From contig CBDBZO010000006.1 in NCBI GenBank assembly GCA_965213595.1, positions 2,728,001-2,792,000 of the forward strand: a DNA stretch of 64,000 nt, read 5' to 3'. Positions within the stretch are counted from its first letter, which is position 1. Each line of letters begins with the position of its first letter. Source of the DNA: JBCCFC01 sp965213595 (GTDB lineage: Bacteria > Chloroflexota > Anaerolineae > Caldilineales > Caldilineaceae). The translations under genes were made by a program, and so were the position numbers. A model generated the notes under the pieces. The model was given only the letters and a program-made list of their open reading frames with translations, ran no database searches and was not told the origin of the DNA. Below, one piece after another: positions 28,501 through 36,028 of the stretch.

Positions 28501-31475
28501 CCGGGCTGTGCGCCCAACACGGAACCATCACTATCCACCTGGATGGTGAAGATGTCGTTGTTGTTGGAGAAGCGCACGACCAGCAAGCGATTTTGCAGTT
28601 CGCCGCTAAAATTGTTGGATTTGTACTCGATGACGCCGTTCGGGCTTTTGTTGAAGGCGAAATCGTAAACCTGCTTGTTGAGTAAAAAGTTTGGGTAGCC
28701 GCGATAGTTGGGATCGGGTGACGTACCGACGGGGTAGCGGCTGCCACCCTGGCCTTCGCCCGGCTCGTTTTTATCCGATAGCGGGTTGCCGATGTTGAGC
28801 ACCCACTCGCAGCGCGCCGGGTTCGGATGGCCGAAGTAGCCGCCACCGTTCTCGCCGACGATGAACATAAAGTCACGTTGTGTCTCGTGCGTTCCCTGTA
28901 CGCCCATCGCGCCAGCATTGTTGTTGATGCCGTCCACGGTGGGCAGTTGGTTGGCGCTGCGGCCGTCGGAGCGCACGGTGGAGCAGTAGCTGTAGTCCGT
29001 TCCGCTTACGGGGAAGTCTGGTGATTCGCCGCCGCCCGCCGTGCCGTTGGTCGGCACGTAGAGATAGCCATTTGAGTGCCAGACGAGATCGAAGGCGTTG
29101 CGGATACCCGTGGCAAAGACCTTGAGCGGTGCGTTGGCCGCATAGGGGTTGTAGGTACCAACGCTGGTGTCGGCGTTGCTTTCACCGCCGCCGTTCCAGG
29201 CCTCGCCCGTTTTCACGTCAATGGGCGTGTTCGTGCTAATTGCATTCTGCACGGCAGCGCTGTCCTCATCAAAGGTCAGGACCGCCGCGGTGAGCAGCGT
29301 CTCCGGGCGCGTGCCCCAGGAGTTATCGGCCACGCCCGCCGCCAAATTGGAGCCTTGCGACAGGTATAGATGACCGTCCGGGCCGTAGGCGATGGAGTTG
29401 GTGACGTGATCCTTGGCCGAGCGCGGCAGGTTGACAAAGACATCCTGCACCGTTTCCAGGTTGGGCCCGGAGAGACGCGAAATTTTGCCGCTCCAGCGCT
29501 GACCCACGTTGTCAAAGCCAAAAATCGTATGCGTGACCCAAACAATGAGATTGTTGGCCGTCGCATCCTCGTCAAAGGTGAGGCCAATCAGCAGGCGGGG
29601 ATTGGAAGGGAAGCCGGGATTGGCGTCGCCCGCCACGCCCTTCAGGATTTCTTCGTTGCTCAGCGTGCCGTCGGCGTTGATGGTGTAGCGACGGATTTGA
29701 CCGTTGTTGGTCGCGCCATAGAGCTTGCCATCCGGGCCTTTTTCCAGTGTGGTAAAGAAGACGCCGTTGATGCCAAGTTCCACCACGTCGAAGGCGACCT
29801 CTGGGTCGCCTGCCTCGTTGATGGGATCAAAGGTGCCGCCACCGCCGCCGCCGCCGCCTAGCTCCGTGCCCGTGGTAAAGAGGCTCTGAAACTTGGGGAA
29901 GGTGTCGCCGCCGTCGGGGCAGGAGCTGTTCAGTTCGGATTTGACGCCGTCGATGACATAGCGGTACTGTGTGTTTTCAGCCAGTGCCTGATCAGGCGCG
30001 AGGTTAATTGTGTCGTTGCCACCGGAGGTGTTGCTGGAGGAGGGCACGAGCGCCCCGTTGGAGCCATCGGGGTTTACGGCATAGAGGAAGACATTATCGT
30101 CCAGGCTTGTGGGATCTACACCGCAGCCCGCACCGGGCACGCTGATGTCCGCACCGAGGCCAACCAGCCGTTCAACGTCTGTCGAGCGGTTCGGTGGGTT
30201 TACAGACGTGACATAGGGCAGATCCTCTGCAACTGTATCAATGTCGACGTAGTTGATCTTCGTATTCAGGCCGCCCTTGGCGTCGACGGTCAGCCGGCCG
30301 TCGTTGACACCGACGCGCAGCGTGGCCGTCTGGTGGTGGCTGGCGGAGCCGACGGGGCCGCTTGGCGCGAAGCCAAAAATCGCCTCGGCACCCTCCACGT
30401 TGAGCGCATGCGTTTCAGGGTCGTTGTTGTTGTTGGAGTCACCAGCGGCAACGGTCACTTCGTAAAGACCGTTGGGCAGCGCAATTTCCCAGATGCCTTC
30501 GGTTTTGACGCCGCTAAAGCTGCCGGGGATGTCATCGGCCTGCATGTGAACCAGCGAATCCAGCCGCTGATCGGGCTGGCTCGTGGCGCGGTCACGGCCG
30601 TTGCCGCTGGTGCCAGCGGATAGATTAAGCGGTGTCGTGCCGTCGTTGGCGTTCACCCAGCCGTAGGTGTAGGTGCTGTCGCCCTGATCGGCGCGATCGC
30701 GCACGGCATAAGCCTGGCCAAAATCCAAAAGATAGCCAGCGGGCTGCTCGCCAGTTTCCGCGTTAAAGTTAACCTGGATGGGGAATGTCGTGGGCACATC
30801 GGGCTGCTGCTGAATCTCCACGTAGTTCAGCTTGGTGTTAACGCCGCCGCCGCTGTAGTCCAGCGTGAGCTTGCCATCGCTGACGGTGATCGTGCCAGAG
30901 CCGGTGGTGTGGCGCGTGTTGCTGCCCGCACCGCCGCTGGGCGTAAAGTTATTGACGATGTTCACGCCCTCGGCGTTGATGCGGTGCGTCTCGGGATCCG
31001 TGCCAGCAGACGCATCGCCAACGGCCACCGTCACATCATACGTGCCGTTGGGCACTTCAATCTCCCAGTAGCCGCTGGGCGGCGTGCTGGGGTGGTTCAT
31101 GTGAATGGTGGTCTTGAGCCGCAAATCACTTTGGGAACCGCTGCGATTGCGCCCCTGCCCCACCAGGCTGACCGGGCTGCCGTCGCTGACGCTGATCCAG
31201 CCGTAGCTGAGGCCGCTGCCCTGGTTGGCGCCCGTGCGCGCGCCATAGGCCTCGCCAAAATCGCGCAGGTAGCCAGCAGGCGGGGTCGTGTTTGCGTCCT
31301 GAAAATTGATGTTGGCCGCAAAGGCTGTTTGCGTCTGTGGGGCATTGGGGGCAGCCGCAGGCGCGGCCGCGCTGACGGGCTGCGGCGGAACCATGCCGAC
31401 TACCATAGCAAGGATAGCTATGTAGAACAGCAGGCCCTTTCTTTGTCGAAAACGGGTAGTTCGATTTGTATTCAC
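22581..31475 (-). CDS. Very large secreted multidomain protein (2964 aa) with C-terminal dockerin
   Basis: The start is a GTG at 31475, preceded by GAGGAGAAAAG and followed directly by a signal peptide ending PVSAAAP; a longer in-frame start at 31568 lacks these features. Order by eye: two malectin-like domains, an Ig-like domain, a poly-Gly hinge, a beta-propeller (LEKGPDGKLYGATNN, SIAYGPDGHLYLSQG) of sorbosone-dehydrogenase flavour, two ASH-type domains each followed by a region ending in a conserved DYQD(Y/I)V strand, a LamG-like region (CDPISTLECDDVPV), an Ig-like domain, another ASH-like region, a DUF11-type repeat, a third malectin-like domain, a CNA-B-like fold, and a dockerin with loops GDADDNNAVNGADF and ADFNGDGSINGGDF. 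It is the largest element of the proposed scaffold system and has no recognisable cohesin, so it is probably a docked client (inference). Confidence 0.87.
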   Translation of the reverse strand: MNTNRTTRFRQRKGLLFYIAILAMVVGMVPPQPVSAAAPAAAPNAPQTQTAFAANINFQDANTTPPAGYLRDFGEAYGARTGANQGSGLSYGWISVSDGSPVSLVGQGRNRSGSQSDLRLKTTIHMNHPSTPPSGYWEIEVPNGTYDVTVAVGDASAGTDPETHRINAEGVNIVNNFTPSGGAGSNTRHTTGSGTITVSDGKLTLDYSGGGVNTKLNYVEIQQQPDVPTTFPIQVNFNAETGEQPAGYLLDFGQAYAVRDRADQGDSTYTYGWVNANDGTTPLNLSAGTSGNGRDRATSQPDQRLDSLVHMQADDIPGSFSGVKTEGIWEIALPNGLYEVTVAAGDSNNNNDPETHALNVEGAEAIFGFAPSGPVGSASHHQTATLRVGVNDGRLTVDAKGGLNTKINYVDIDTVAEDLPYVTSVNPPNRSTDVERLVGLGADISVPGAGCGVDPTSLDDNVFLYAVNPDGSNGALVPSSSNTSGGNDTINLAPDQALAENTQYRYVIDGVKSELNSSCPDGGDTFPKFQSLFTTGTELGGGGGGGGTFDPINEAGDPEVAFDVVELGINGVFFTTLEKGPDGKLYGATNNGQIRRYTINADGTLSNEEILKGVAGDANPGFPSNPRLLIGLTFDEDATANNLIVWVTHTIFGFDNVGQRWSGKISRLSGPNLETVQDVFVNLPRSAKDHVTNSIAYGPDGHLYLSQGSNLAAGVADNSWGTRPETLLTAAVLTFDEDSAAVQNAISTNTPIDVKTGEAWNGGGESNADTSVGTYNPYAANAPLKVFATGIRNAFDLVWHSNGYLYVPTNGTAGGGESPDFPVSGTDYSYCSTVRSDGRSANQLPTVDGINNNAGAMGVQGTHETQRDFMFIVGENGGGYFGHPNPARCEWVLNIGNPLSDKNEPGEGQGGSRYPVGTSPDPNYRGYPNFLLNKQVYDFAFNKSPNGVIEYKSNNFSGELQNRLLVVRFSNNNDIFTIQVDSDGSVLGAQPGADVEGFGNAPGEPFNDPLEIGQNPSTGDLYLAQYDRGGSNQKLYLLRPTDRANDQPDIAVDPTGLVFDQVTSAGQSATQQVTVRNNGNGDLTLSEVSLIGMDAGQFVLVNDPADGTVVPAGGSINIDVAFDPSSNGPKEATLRIASDDVDTPLVDVELDGLGKQGLGGANEPSLQWILDTLDIPVNVGDDDPSTNKMGATDDAATAPLLGDEIAAQLFQKVGTGTVDIDLLAVFGPTQNNPVTAFGWYTPGDSASPNELFTVSNSPASNGQRLLPPLNGTTSFNPGSDSFGIYSRWPFFSNRLVYSQDNLNTWESNASRQHKVRVYELKDESGSVVPNAYVVATEETTSGFDYQDIVVILRNVRPAQVNGDIATSPAELIYSGVKNTTTAAVSSPSVVTITNAGVDPLTINGATFAGANPGAFTLNSPPSFPVTLNQGEQLTLTPQFAPGDTPSGSSGAADLSAVLQISSDDNDSPTVEVDLYGLSASGLQGNKEPTLQQVLNTLGYGIDAGFATLTSNTNNFPIGDETETSLFQKAGPGDVGMTVVARYSPDELLPYGYYIPDGTQTPPLSQVAVIDTDGNGNNTSWEQTLFPQIQAGGATSFDPGNNSFGLYVDSNTFNRTSYTQDDLNTGIPHATRIYPLKDRAGNPVPNAYLVGYEDASNGDYQDYVFVLTNVEPATNATPICDPISTLECDDVPVTLPYSLDFTSDQGGLASGNGIGTGFTMVDPPSVRLAADDPVFNDSAPGYEPSKLTVNTSAGTLSIASTMGIQYAQPQSQGSPFSTDTNSQINALGVGFDASSQKLRIETTVVNPPTFPTNNQSQQAGLYFGLNEDNYVKVVYANAGSGNAKVQMLLETDTSGTLDYEGTDVDLNTGDFGQAGVNSVTLALEIDPATGEAQAFYATNSGAETLVAQNGNDSVNLPASFFAGIDHDQAGATNPISYGGVFTTNRRASGSLTFAFSDFSVAPAAADEEAPTVSIDVSGTQNGDGDYLGSATVAVNASDTGGSGVASTEYSLDGGTTFQPYTGTLTFSDEGSYTVDARATDGAGNVGNATPVSFDVVDISSGDIALTNRDWQFPNGVTPAGRAHFDSWMGFNRHQNNRSAADENYGEHDTATLRVTNVSPDEELQIFSFNFVGNTSGASGNPAFALPNGEETLANPIVLQPGGFYDVVINFIYSRATNTQNENVFAQLEVESSDSDTPAASIGLGGTWQRQREGGNEPNVVEIVEAFGFQTTIANPGQPINNKGVIEAIGEEVLTPFWTRADSTQPVYVRQLAAFHSCCPNVATFKIQPNISNGNTNNVLTHNGDDGQSYLPRKGSGIGQSTVTPSNQYFGFKIDPESSDWDLNTQPTATDEGHHFRAWPARDVNGELIPNAYLMVMDYAGINYDFNDNVYYVTNVAPAPNTVWRDKIPVDISVTLAASDDPASVGESLTYTATVINNRDFFTAYEVLIEDELPANTTFVDASEGCTESGGTVSCTIDVGPAASNAVTITVEPQQEGSLENTVDASVSGLVVVPGSSTNPGTVSDQASVTVQVADPTNLPGTITIIKEASPESAQTFDFTGDLGPFTLVDDGSTGAEFNYNFQLDSAPVPAGYEKDNGAAYGPRPNGQTYGWFKVADDTPIDAAAATRDRNRSGISQELDTIIHMQRGDCCATGFTDEIYWAHALPAGRYEVKVSFGDEPGSVDGYDSQHQVSIEGTNAPAAPFQASASQEYQQATVVVDVTDGALTIRPSDAAVNTKLNYVEITAVRPNAQVFTNVSPGTYSVTEVVPSDWVLSGIVCNDGDSTGDVGSATATIDLSGSEDVTCTFTNQAAGVQTATLNGTATRQGRSDHSGLLTVELYDSQGVLVTTYEDVASDASGAWSISDIAPGTYQVGVKAINTLRVGQSVTFAAGDTAAVNFGEMRAGDADDNNAVNGADFQVVKNNYFQPVSDPNSPNADFNGDGSINGGDFQLMKNNYFQSGWNPQQ

Positions 31476-31697
31476 CTTTTCTCCTCTATAAAAACAACGA
31501 TTAACAAATGGTTGCCGAATGAGCAAAGCCACGATGATTTCGTGGGCAAGCTCGCAAAATAACTTCAAATCAACAGCTAAGAACTAGATTCTACATGGTT
31601 AGACACGGGCTATATTTGCAGATGTATATTAGGCGCTCCCAATACGTATTAATACGATACACCTACGTAAACCCTACGCGAACGATAGGAGAATACC
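31476..31697. other. Leader and promoter region of the surface-gene array
   Basis: AT-rich and without a supported gene. It contains several TACGTA-type words around 31640-31675 (AATACGTATTAATACG, CCTACGTAAACC), which could be a regulator site. A precise promoter could not be assigned. Confidence 0.4.
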
Positions 31698-31859
31698 ATG
31701 CTTCGTGACACATTTGACTTACGGTTCCCTGACAAAAATGGAAATGGTGACCCTGCAACAAATCGACGACCACCTGCCCGTATCAGGAAAGATAACACAG
31801 AGCAACAAGTGAAACTCTATCACAATTGTCCTACACAATACATACGTACTATTGCGTAG
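31698..31859 (+). CDS. Possible small protein (53 aa), unknown
   Basis: ATG at 31698 is preceded by AGGAGAATACC, a strong ribosome binding site at good spacing, and the frame runs 53 codons to a TAG. The product starts MLRDTFDLRFPDKNGNGD and is polar with no membrane segment. The DKNGNGD stretch resembles half of a dockerin or EF-hand calcium loop, which may be coincidence. It is divergent from the large surface gene and convergent with the LuxR-type regulator. No family recognised. Confidence 0.4.
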   Translation: MLRDTFDLRFPDKNGNGDPATNRRPPARIRKDNTEQQVKLYHNCPTQYIRTIA

Positions 31860-31954
31860 GGGTCGCCATTTTCAGATGTAGAAAAGGGTATAGAGTACTG
31901 GTTTAGCTACGACATAGTGGGGGCCACCTCAGCGGAATGACGCAGCAAGCCCAA

Positions 31955-32743
31955 TCAAAGCAAGCCCATGTTCCGAGCCTTTGTTACGGCGGCGGTGCGG
32001 CTGCTAACGTCCAGCCTGGTGCGAATGTGTTCCGTATGTTTGCGCGCCGTACCCACGCTTAACCCAAGGCGGCTGGCAATACCCGCATCCGTCAATCCTT
32101 CGGCAAGCAGGGCCAATACCTGATGCTGGCGTTCCGTGAGCAGTTTGTAATTCGAGGACACATCCCGCTGCTCAGACGTGACCACCGCTTGCTGCGGCGA
32201 CAAGGCAGCTGTACCCTTACAGAACTGAAAGAACACATCGCGCAGCCGTTCTTCGCTGATGCCGCGCGCGATTTTAGCGTGCGCACCCAGCTTTACCATT
32301 TTGGTAGCCACGTGTTCTTCGCCGGGGCGATAGAGCGTTAAAATAATCAGGTGGGGAAACTTCTGAATGAGGGGGGGGATCAAGTCGATGACCGTCGCCG
32401 GACGCGTTCCATCACGTTCCCAGGGGATCGATGTGCTGACCACGACCACGTCGACCTCGGTGCGCTGTACACAATCCAACGCATCGCGCCCGCTGCGCAC
32501 CGGCCCCAGCACGTCGGTTCGCGGGCTGACCGCTAGGGCAGCGGACAGACCTTTAAAGTAAATTTCTTCGTTATCCACAACCAAAATACGCAAACTCGCT
32601 AATCCCTTATCCACGTGACGCCAGTGGGCGTCGTGAACGTGTCCGCTCTTGCGGATTTGTTCAGCAGTAGGTTGTTCACGGTTGTTTGCGGTTGCTGGTC
32701 GAGCGGATAAGTCGGCCTGCCGGGGGTCGGACAAGCTAGACAT
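31955..32743 (-). CDS. LuxR/NarL-type regulator with degenerate receiver domain
   Basis: 262 residues; ATG preceded by GGAAAGGAAAATACC. An N-terminal tail of about 50 residues precedes a receiver-like domain (RILVVDNEEIYFKGL, about 51-165) and a C-terminal LuxR helix-turn-helix (LTERQHQVLALLAEGLTDAGIASRL, about 197-262). The position expected to hold the phosphorylated Asp reads VVVVSTSIP, with Ser in its place, and the conserved Lys region reads AKIARGIS without a clear Lys-Asp. Phosphorylation by a partner kinase is therefore doubtful. It lies next to the surface array with no histidine kinase gene nearby. It probably binds DNA as a dimer; targets are unknown, and the adjacent array is the obvious candidate (inference). 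Confidence 0.85.
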   Translation of the reverse strand: MSSLSDPRQADLSARPATANNREQPTAEQIRKSGHVHDAHWRHVDKGLASLRILVVDNEEIYFKGLSAALAVSPRTDVLGPVRSGRDALDCVQRTEVDVVVVSTSIPWERDGTRPATVIDLIPPLIQKFPHLIILTLYRPGEEHVATKMVKLGAHAKIARGISEERLRDVFFQFCKGTAALSPQQAVVTSEQRDVSSNYKLLTERQHQVLALLAEGLTDAGIASRLGLSVGTARKHTEHIRTRLDVSSRTAAVTKARNMGLL

Positions 32744-33031
32744 ATGGTATTTTCCTTTCCTACGACATTCTCTCTGTGACGACTTCCCACGATAGTAATT
32801 CTTTACAACGGCGATTCTTTATGACGGTAATTCCCTACGACAAATAAACGATTCCTCTGCAAAAAGCCTACCGGAATTGGCAACAGCGTAACACGATTTG
32901 TCCGACAATTTTCTTACAGCTTCTTGACATCTTTGAACAATCCTTTTCACTACGTGTTTTTAGCCAGCCGATCACCGCTGTCCAAAGGAGTGCGACCCCG
33001 GTTCGCTTGCTGGGAAAAACGGCGCTACAAT
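32744..33031. other. Divergent intergenic region
   Basis: AT-rich stretch with repeated TACGACA/TACGGTA-like words near 32760-32840. A TTGACA at 32924-32929 could be a -35 element for the rightward gene, but no good -10 follows at 16-18 bases. No gene supported. Confidence 0.35.
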
Positions 33032-35410
33032 ATGCAGATGAGCGACTTCATCGATTCCACTCGCCCACCCGCTGAAGCGGCTGCGCACGCTATCTTGGCC
33101 GCCCAACCCAGCCTGTCGCCGGCGACGCTGCACGCGCGCAACAAGCTCTTTGTCAGCGGCCCTTTTGGCAGCGGCAAGACGACGCTGGCCATCGAGCGCA
33201 TCCGCTGGCTGCTGGCCCAGGAGCGCGTGCGCGGCGACGACATTCTCGTGGTTGTACCGCAGCGTACCTTTGCTCTGCCCTTTTACGATGCCTTGCGCAG
33301 CCCAGCCGTGCCGCCGGGCCCGCCGCCGCGCATCACCACGCTGGCCGGGCTGGCGCGCAACGCCGTCGAGCTCTACTGGCCGCTGCTTGCCCAGAATGCG
33401 GGTTTTCGCGATCCCGGCCGCGAGCCGACCTTTCTCAATCTCGAAACCGCCCAGTTCTACATGGGCCAGTTTGTGGAGGAAGCGATCCAAAATGCGGCCT
33501 TTGACGGCATCCGCATCGATCCCAACCGCGTCGTCAGCCAGGTATTGGACAACCTCAACAAAGCGGCCCTCCACGGCTTCTCCATCGACCAGGCCTACCA
33601 GCGGCTTGAACTCGCCGTACCGCCGGGCGAGGGGCAAACCGCGCGCCTCAACGCGCTGCGCGCCGCCCGAACCATCAGCCAGCAGTTCCGCGATTTGTGC
33701 CGCGCGCGCTCGCTCGTCGATTTTAGCCTGCAAATTCGGCTGCTCGGCGAGCACGTGCTTCAAAACGAGTGGAGCCGCACCCACTTCTTCCGTCAATACC
33801 GCCACCTCGTGGCCGACAACGTGGAGGAAAACAACGCTGTGGCCCACAGGCTGATGGCGCAGTGGCTGCCCACGCTGGAGAGCGCCTTGATTGCCAAAGA
33901 TGACGACGGCGGCTACCGCCTTTTCCTCGGCGCCAACCCCGATGGGGCCGAAGCGCTGGCCGCTGGCTGTGACATTCGCGTCTCGCTCTCCCACGCCCCC
34001 AACACCTCACCGGCGCTGCTCGCGCTGGCACAGCGCATCAACCACCTGATCGGCGGGCGAGCGCCGACGCACGACGGTTATGTCGATCCATTTAGCGATG
34101 AAGGGGACGGTGAGGGGAGCAATGAACCAGGCGACAACGTAGAGGACGCATTCGCCAACGATTTAGATACGGCAGATGTACGAGGCGTATCGACCGCTTC
34201 TAGTATAAATGACGCGGGGGCTGCCTCCTCGGATCACGCCACTTTGGCAAAATCGGGAAAGTCGCTTACCGGCACGCCCACACAGCCGTTGATTCTGCCC
34301 GACCGCGAATTCCGCTTTTATCCACAGATGATCGACTGGACCGTGAGCGAAATCGACAGGCTGATTCGCGATGACGGCGTTGATCCCGGCCAGATCGCCG
34401 TGCTCGCTCCCTTTGTCAGCGACGCGCTGCGCTTTAGCCTGCAAGCTGGTCTGGCCGCGCGCGGCATCGATTCCACCACCCATCGCCCCTCGCGCGCTCT
34501 GGCCGATGAGCCAGCCACGCGCACGCTGCTGACGCTGGCTGCGCTAGCCCACCCCGCTTGGGGCATCCGCCCCGCCGAAAGCGATATCGCGCTGGCGCTG
34601 GCGCTGACGGTGGACGGGCTGGACCCCGTGCGCGCGCACCTGCTCACGCGCATCGTCTACCCGGCGCGGCGGCGCACGATTGAGCTGGGTCGCTTTGAGG
34701 AGTTGGTGCCGGAGATGCAGCGTCGCATTGGCTACGCCGTGGGCGAGCGCTTTGCTCGACTGCGCGAGTGGATTTACAGCTACCGGGCGGGGGAGGGAGA
34801 AGTGCAGGAGGTTACCGTTGACCAGTTTTTCGCCAGAATTTTTGGGGAGCTGGTGAGCCAGCCGGGCTATGGCTTTCACCAGGATTACGACGGCGCGCGC
34901 GTCGCCAACCAGCTGGTGGAATCGGCGCGCAATTTCCGCTGGGCGCTGGAGGATGTCGAGCAGGGGGACGCGCCCCGCAGCGTGATGCTGGGGCGAGCCT
35001 ATTTCCGGCTGATCGAAAGCGGGGCGATTGGCGCACTCTACGTCCCCGGCTGGCGCGAGGCGGAGGACGCCGTCTTTATTGCGCCCGCCTACACCTTCCT
35101 CATGCGCAATCGCGCCGTCGACGTACAATTCTGGCTCGACATTGGCTCCACGGGCTGGTGGGAGCGTCTCTACCAGCCGTTGACCCACCCCTACGTCCTC
35201 TCGGCGCAGTGGCCAGCCAGCAAGCCATGGACCGATTTCGATGAGTACACCACGCGCCAGGAGACAATGCGTCGGCTGCTGCTGGGGTTGATTCGCCGGG
35301 CGCGGCGCAACGTGCACGTGGGCATCAGTAGCTACAGCGAAAGCGGCTTCGAGCAGACGGGACCGCTTTTGAATTTGATGAATCGGCTGCTGGTGCAGGA
35401 GAGGGGGTGA
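33032..35410 (+). CDS. UvrD/AddB-like P-loop (superfamily I helicase-type) protein
   Basis: About 792 residues from the ATG at 33032 (a second ATG is at 33038; a TTG at 32924 seems too far upstream). A Walker A motif GPFGSGKTT lies at about 43-51, followed by IRWLLAQERV and a strand ending VVPQR, as in UvrD-type helicases. The region corresponding to motif II reads LVADNVEENNAV rather than a clean DExQ, so catalytic activity is uncertain. The C-terminal half contains helicase-2-like stretches (FVSDALRFSLQAGLAARGI). Superfamily I proteins of this type translocate on single-stranded DNA in repair; a specific role cannot be assigned. Stands alone, without a RecB/AddA partner in the window. Confidence 0.65.
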   Translation: MQMSDFIDSTRPPAEAAAHAILAAQPSLSPATLHARNKLFVSGPFGSGKTTLAIERIRWLLAQERVRGDDILVVVPQRTFALPFYDALRSPAVPPGPPPRITTLAGLARNAVELYWPLLAQNAGFRDPGREPTFLNLETAQFYMGQFVEEAIQNAAFDGIRIDPNRVVSQVLDNLNKAALHGFSIDQAYQRLELAVPPGEGQTARLNALRAARTISQQFRDLCRARSLVDFSLQIRLLGEHVLQNEWSRTHFFRQYRHLVADNVEENNAVAHRLMAQWLPTLESALIAKDDDGGYRLFLGANPDGAEALAAGCDIRVSLSHAPNTSPALLALAQRINHLIGGRAPTHDGYVDPFSDEGDGEGSNEPGDNVEDAFANDLDTADVRGVSTASSINDAGAASSDHATLAKSGKSLTGTPTQPLILPDREFRFYPQMIDWTVSEIDRLIRDDGVDPGQIAVLAPFVSDALRFSLQAGLAARGIDSTTHRPSRALADEPATRTLLTLAALAHPAWGIRPAESDIALALALTVDGLDPVRAHLLTRIVYPARRRTIELGRFEELVPEMQRRIGYAVGERFARLREWIYSYRAGEGEVQEVTVDQFFARIFGELVSQPGYGFHQDYDGARVANQLVESARNFRWALEDVEQGDAPRSVMLGRAYFRLIESGAIGALYVPGWREAEDAVFIAPAYTFLMRNRAVDVQFWLDIGSTGWWERLYQPLTHPYVLSAQWPASKPWTDFDEYTTRQETMRRLLLGLIRRARRNVHVGISSYSESGFEQTGPLLNLMNRLLVQERG

Positions 35411-35457
35411 TCGATGCGGAGGGCGCGAAGAGCGCAAAGGAGCGCAGAGAAAAGATT

Positions 35458-35483
35458 GTCGTTTCGACCGGAGGGAAAAATCT
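35458..35483 (+). repeat. Dispersed intergenic repeat (TTTCGACCGGAGGG family)
   Basis: GTCGTTTCGACCGGAGGGAA and the following AAATCT match the repeats at 55742-55768, 55825-55850 and 62210-62269. It is preceded by purine-rich GCGGAGGGCGCGAAGAGCGC-type sequence that also recurs near 55690 and, inverted, near 36890. Confidence 0.7.
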
Positions 35484-35548
35484 GTGTGCAACCAACGAAG
35501 ATTCTTGGTTCACGTTACAAAAGCGTGCAGAGGCCTGGGACAATCTGT

Positions 35549-35554
35549 TATACT
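35549..35554 (+). promoter_or_regulatory. Candidate -10 element before the antitoxin-like gene
   Basis: TATACT lies 49 bases upstream of the ATG at 35603. The matching -35 (TGCAGA at 35526-35531, 17-base spacer) is weak. The same -10 word recurs before other genes in this window. Confidence 0.4.
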
Positions 35555-35602
35555 GAATTTAGCATAGAAATTGGTGCTTTGAATGCACAGGGAGATTGAA
35601 CC

Positions 35603-36028
35603 ATGAAACGTTTTGTTCTGAAAGAAGCCCAAGTGGACTACACAGCGCTGGTTGATGAGGTGGAGATCGTGGATAAGGTAGTCATTTTGGAAAAAGAAGG
35701 TCATCCGGTCGCTGCGGTTGTGCCGTTCTCTGAATACGTGGCTTATCAATCGTGGCAAGAGGCCGAAGCACGCCAGCAAGCGCATCATCAGGAAGAAGAA
35801 GCCATTGCCCGTGAACACGCCGCCCTCAAGCAAATGCAGCCTGAACTGATAAAACAGTACGAGGGGCGCGTTGTCGCCCTTCACAACGGCCAAGTTGTTG
35901 CAGTGGGTGATGATAGAATGAGCGTGTGGGCGCAGGCTCGCGAAAAACTAAACGGACAGCCGGTCTATATCCAGACAATTGAGAAGACGCCTCGAATTTA
36001 TAAAATGCCTCATCGAAAGACCGCCTGA
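35603..36028 (+). CDS. Phd/YefM-like N-domain fused to a DUF5678-like domain
   Basis: 141 residues. Residues 1-50 (VDYTALVDEVEIVDKVVILEKE, PVAAVVPFSEY) have the pattern of a Phd/YefM antitoxin fold. A charged helical linker (QEAEARQQAHHQEEEAIARE) leads to residues 86-130 (YEGRVVALHNGQVVAVGDD), which resemble DUF5678. The stop overlaps the start of the retropepsin-like gene by one base (TGATG), so the two are translationally coupled. No RelE- or Doc-type toxin follows, so a classical toxin-antitoxin role is not supported. The pair may be a small protease-regulation module (inference). Confidence 0.65.
   Translation: MKRFVLKEAQVDYTALVDEVEIVDKVVILEKEGHPVAAVVPFSEYVAYQSWQEAEARQQAHHQEEEAIAREHAALKQMQPELIKQYEGRVVALHNGQVVAVGDDRMSVWAQAREKLNGQPVYIQTIEKTPRIYKMPHRKTA

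Noticed and set aside
32924..33031. N-terminal extension of the helicase-like protein from a TTG
   Set aside because: The TTG is inside a TTGACA word, the added 36 residues look random, and ATGs follow at 33032 and 33038.
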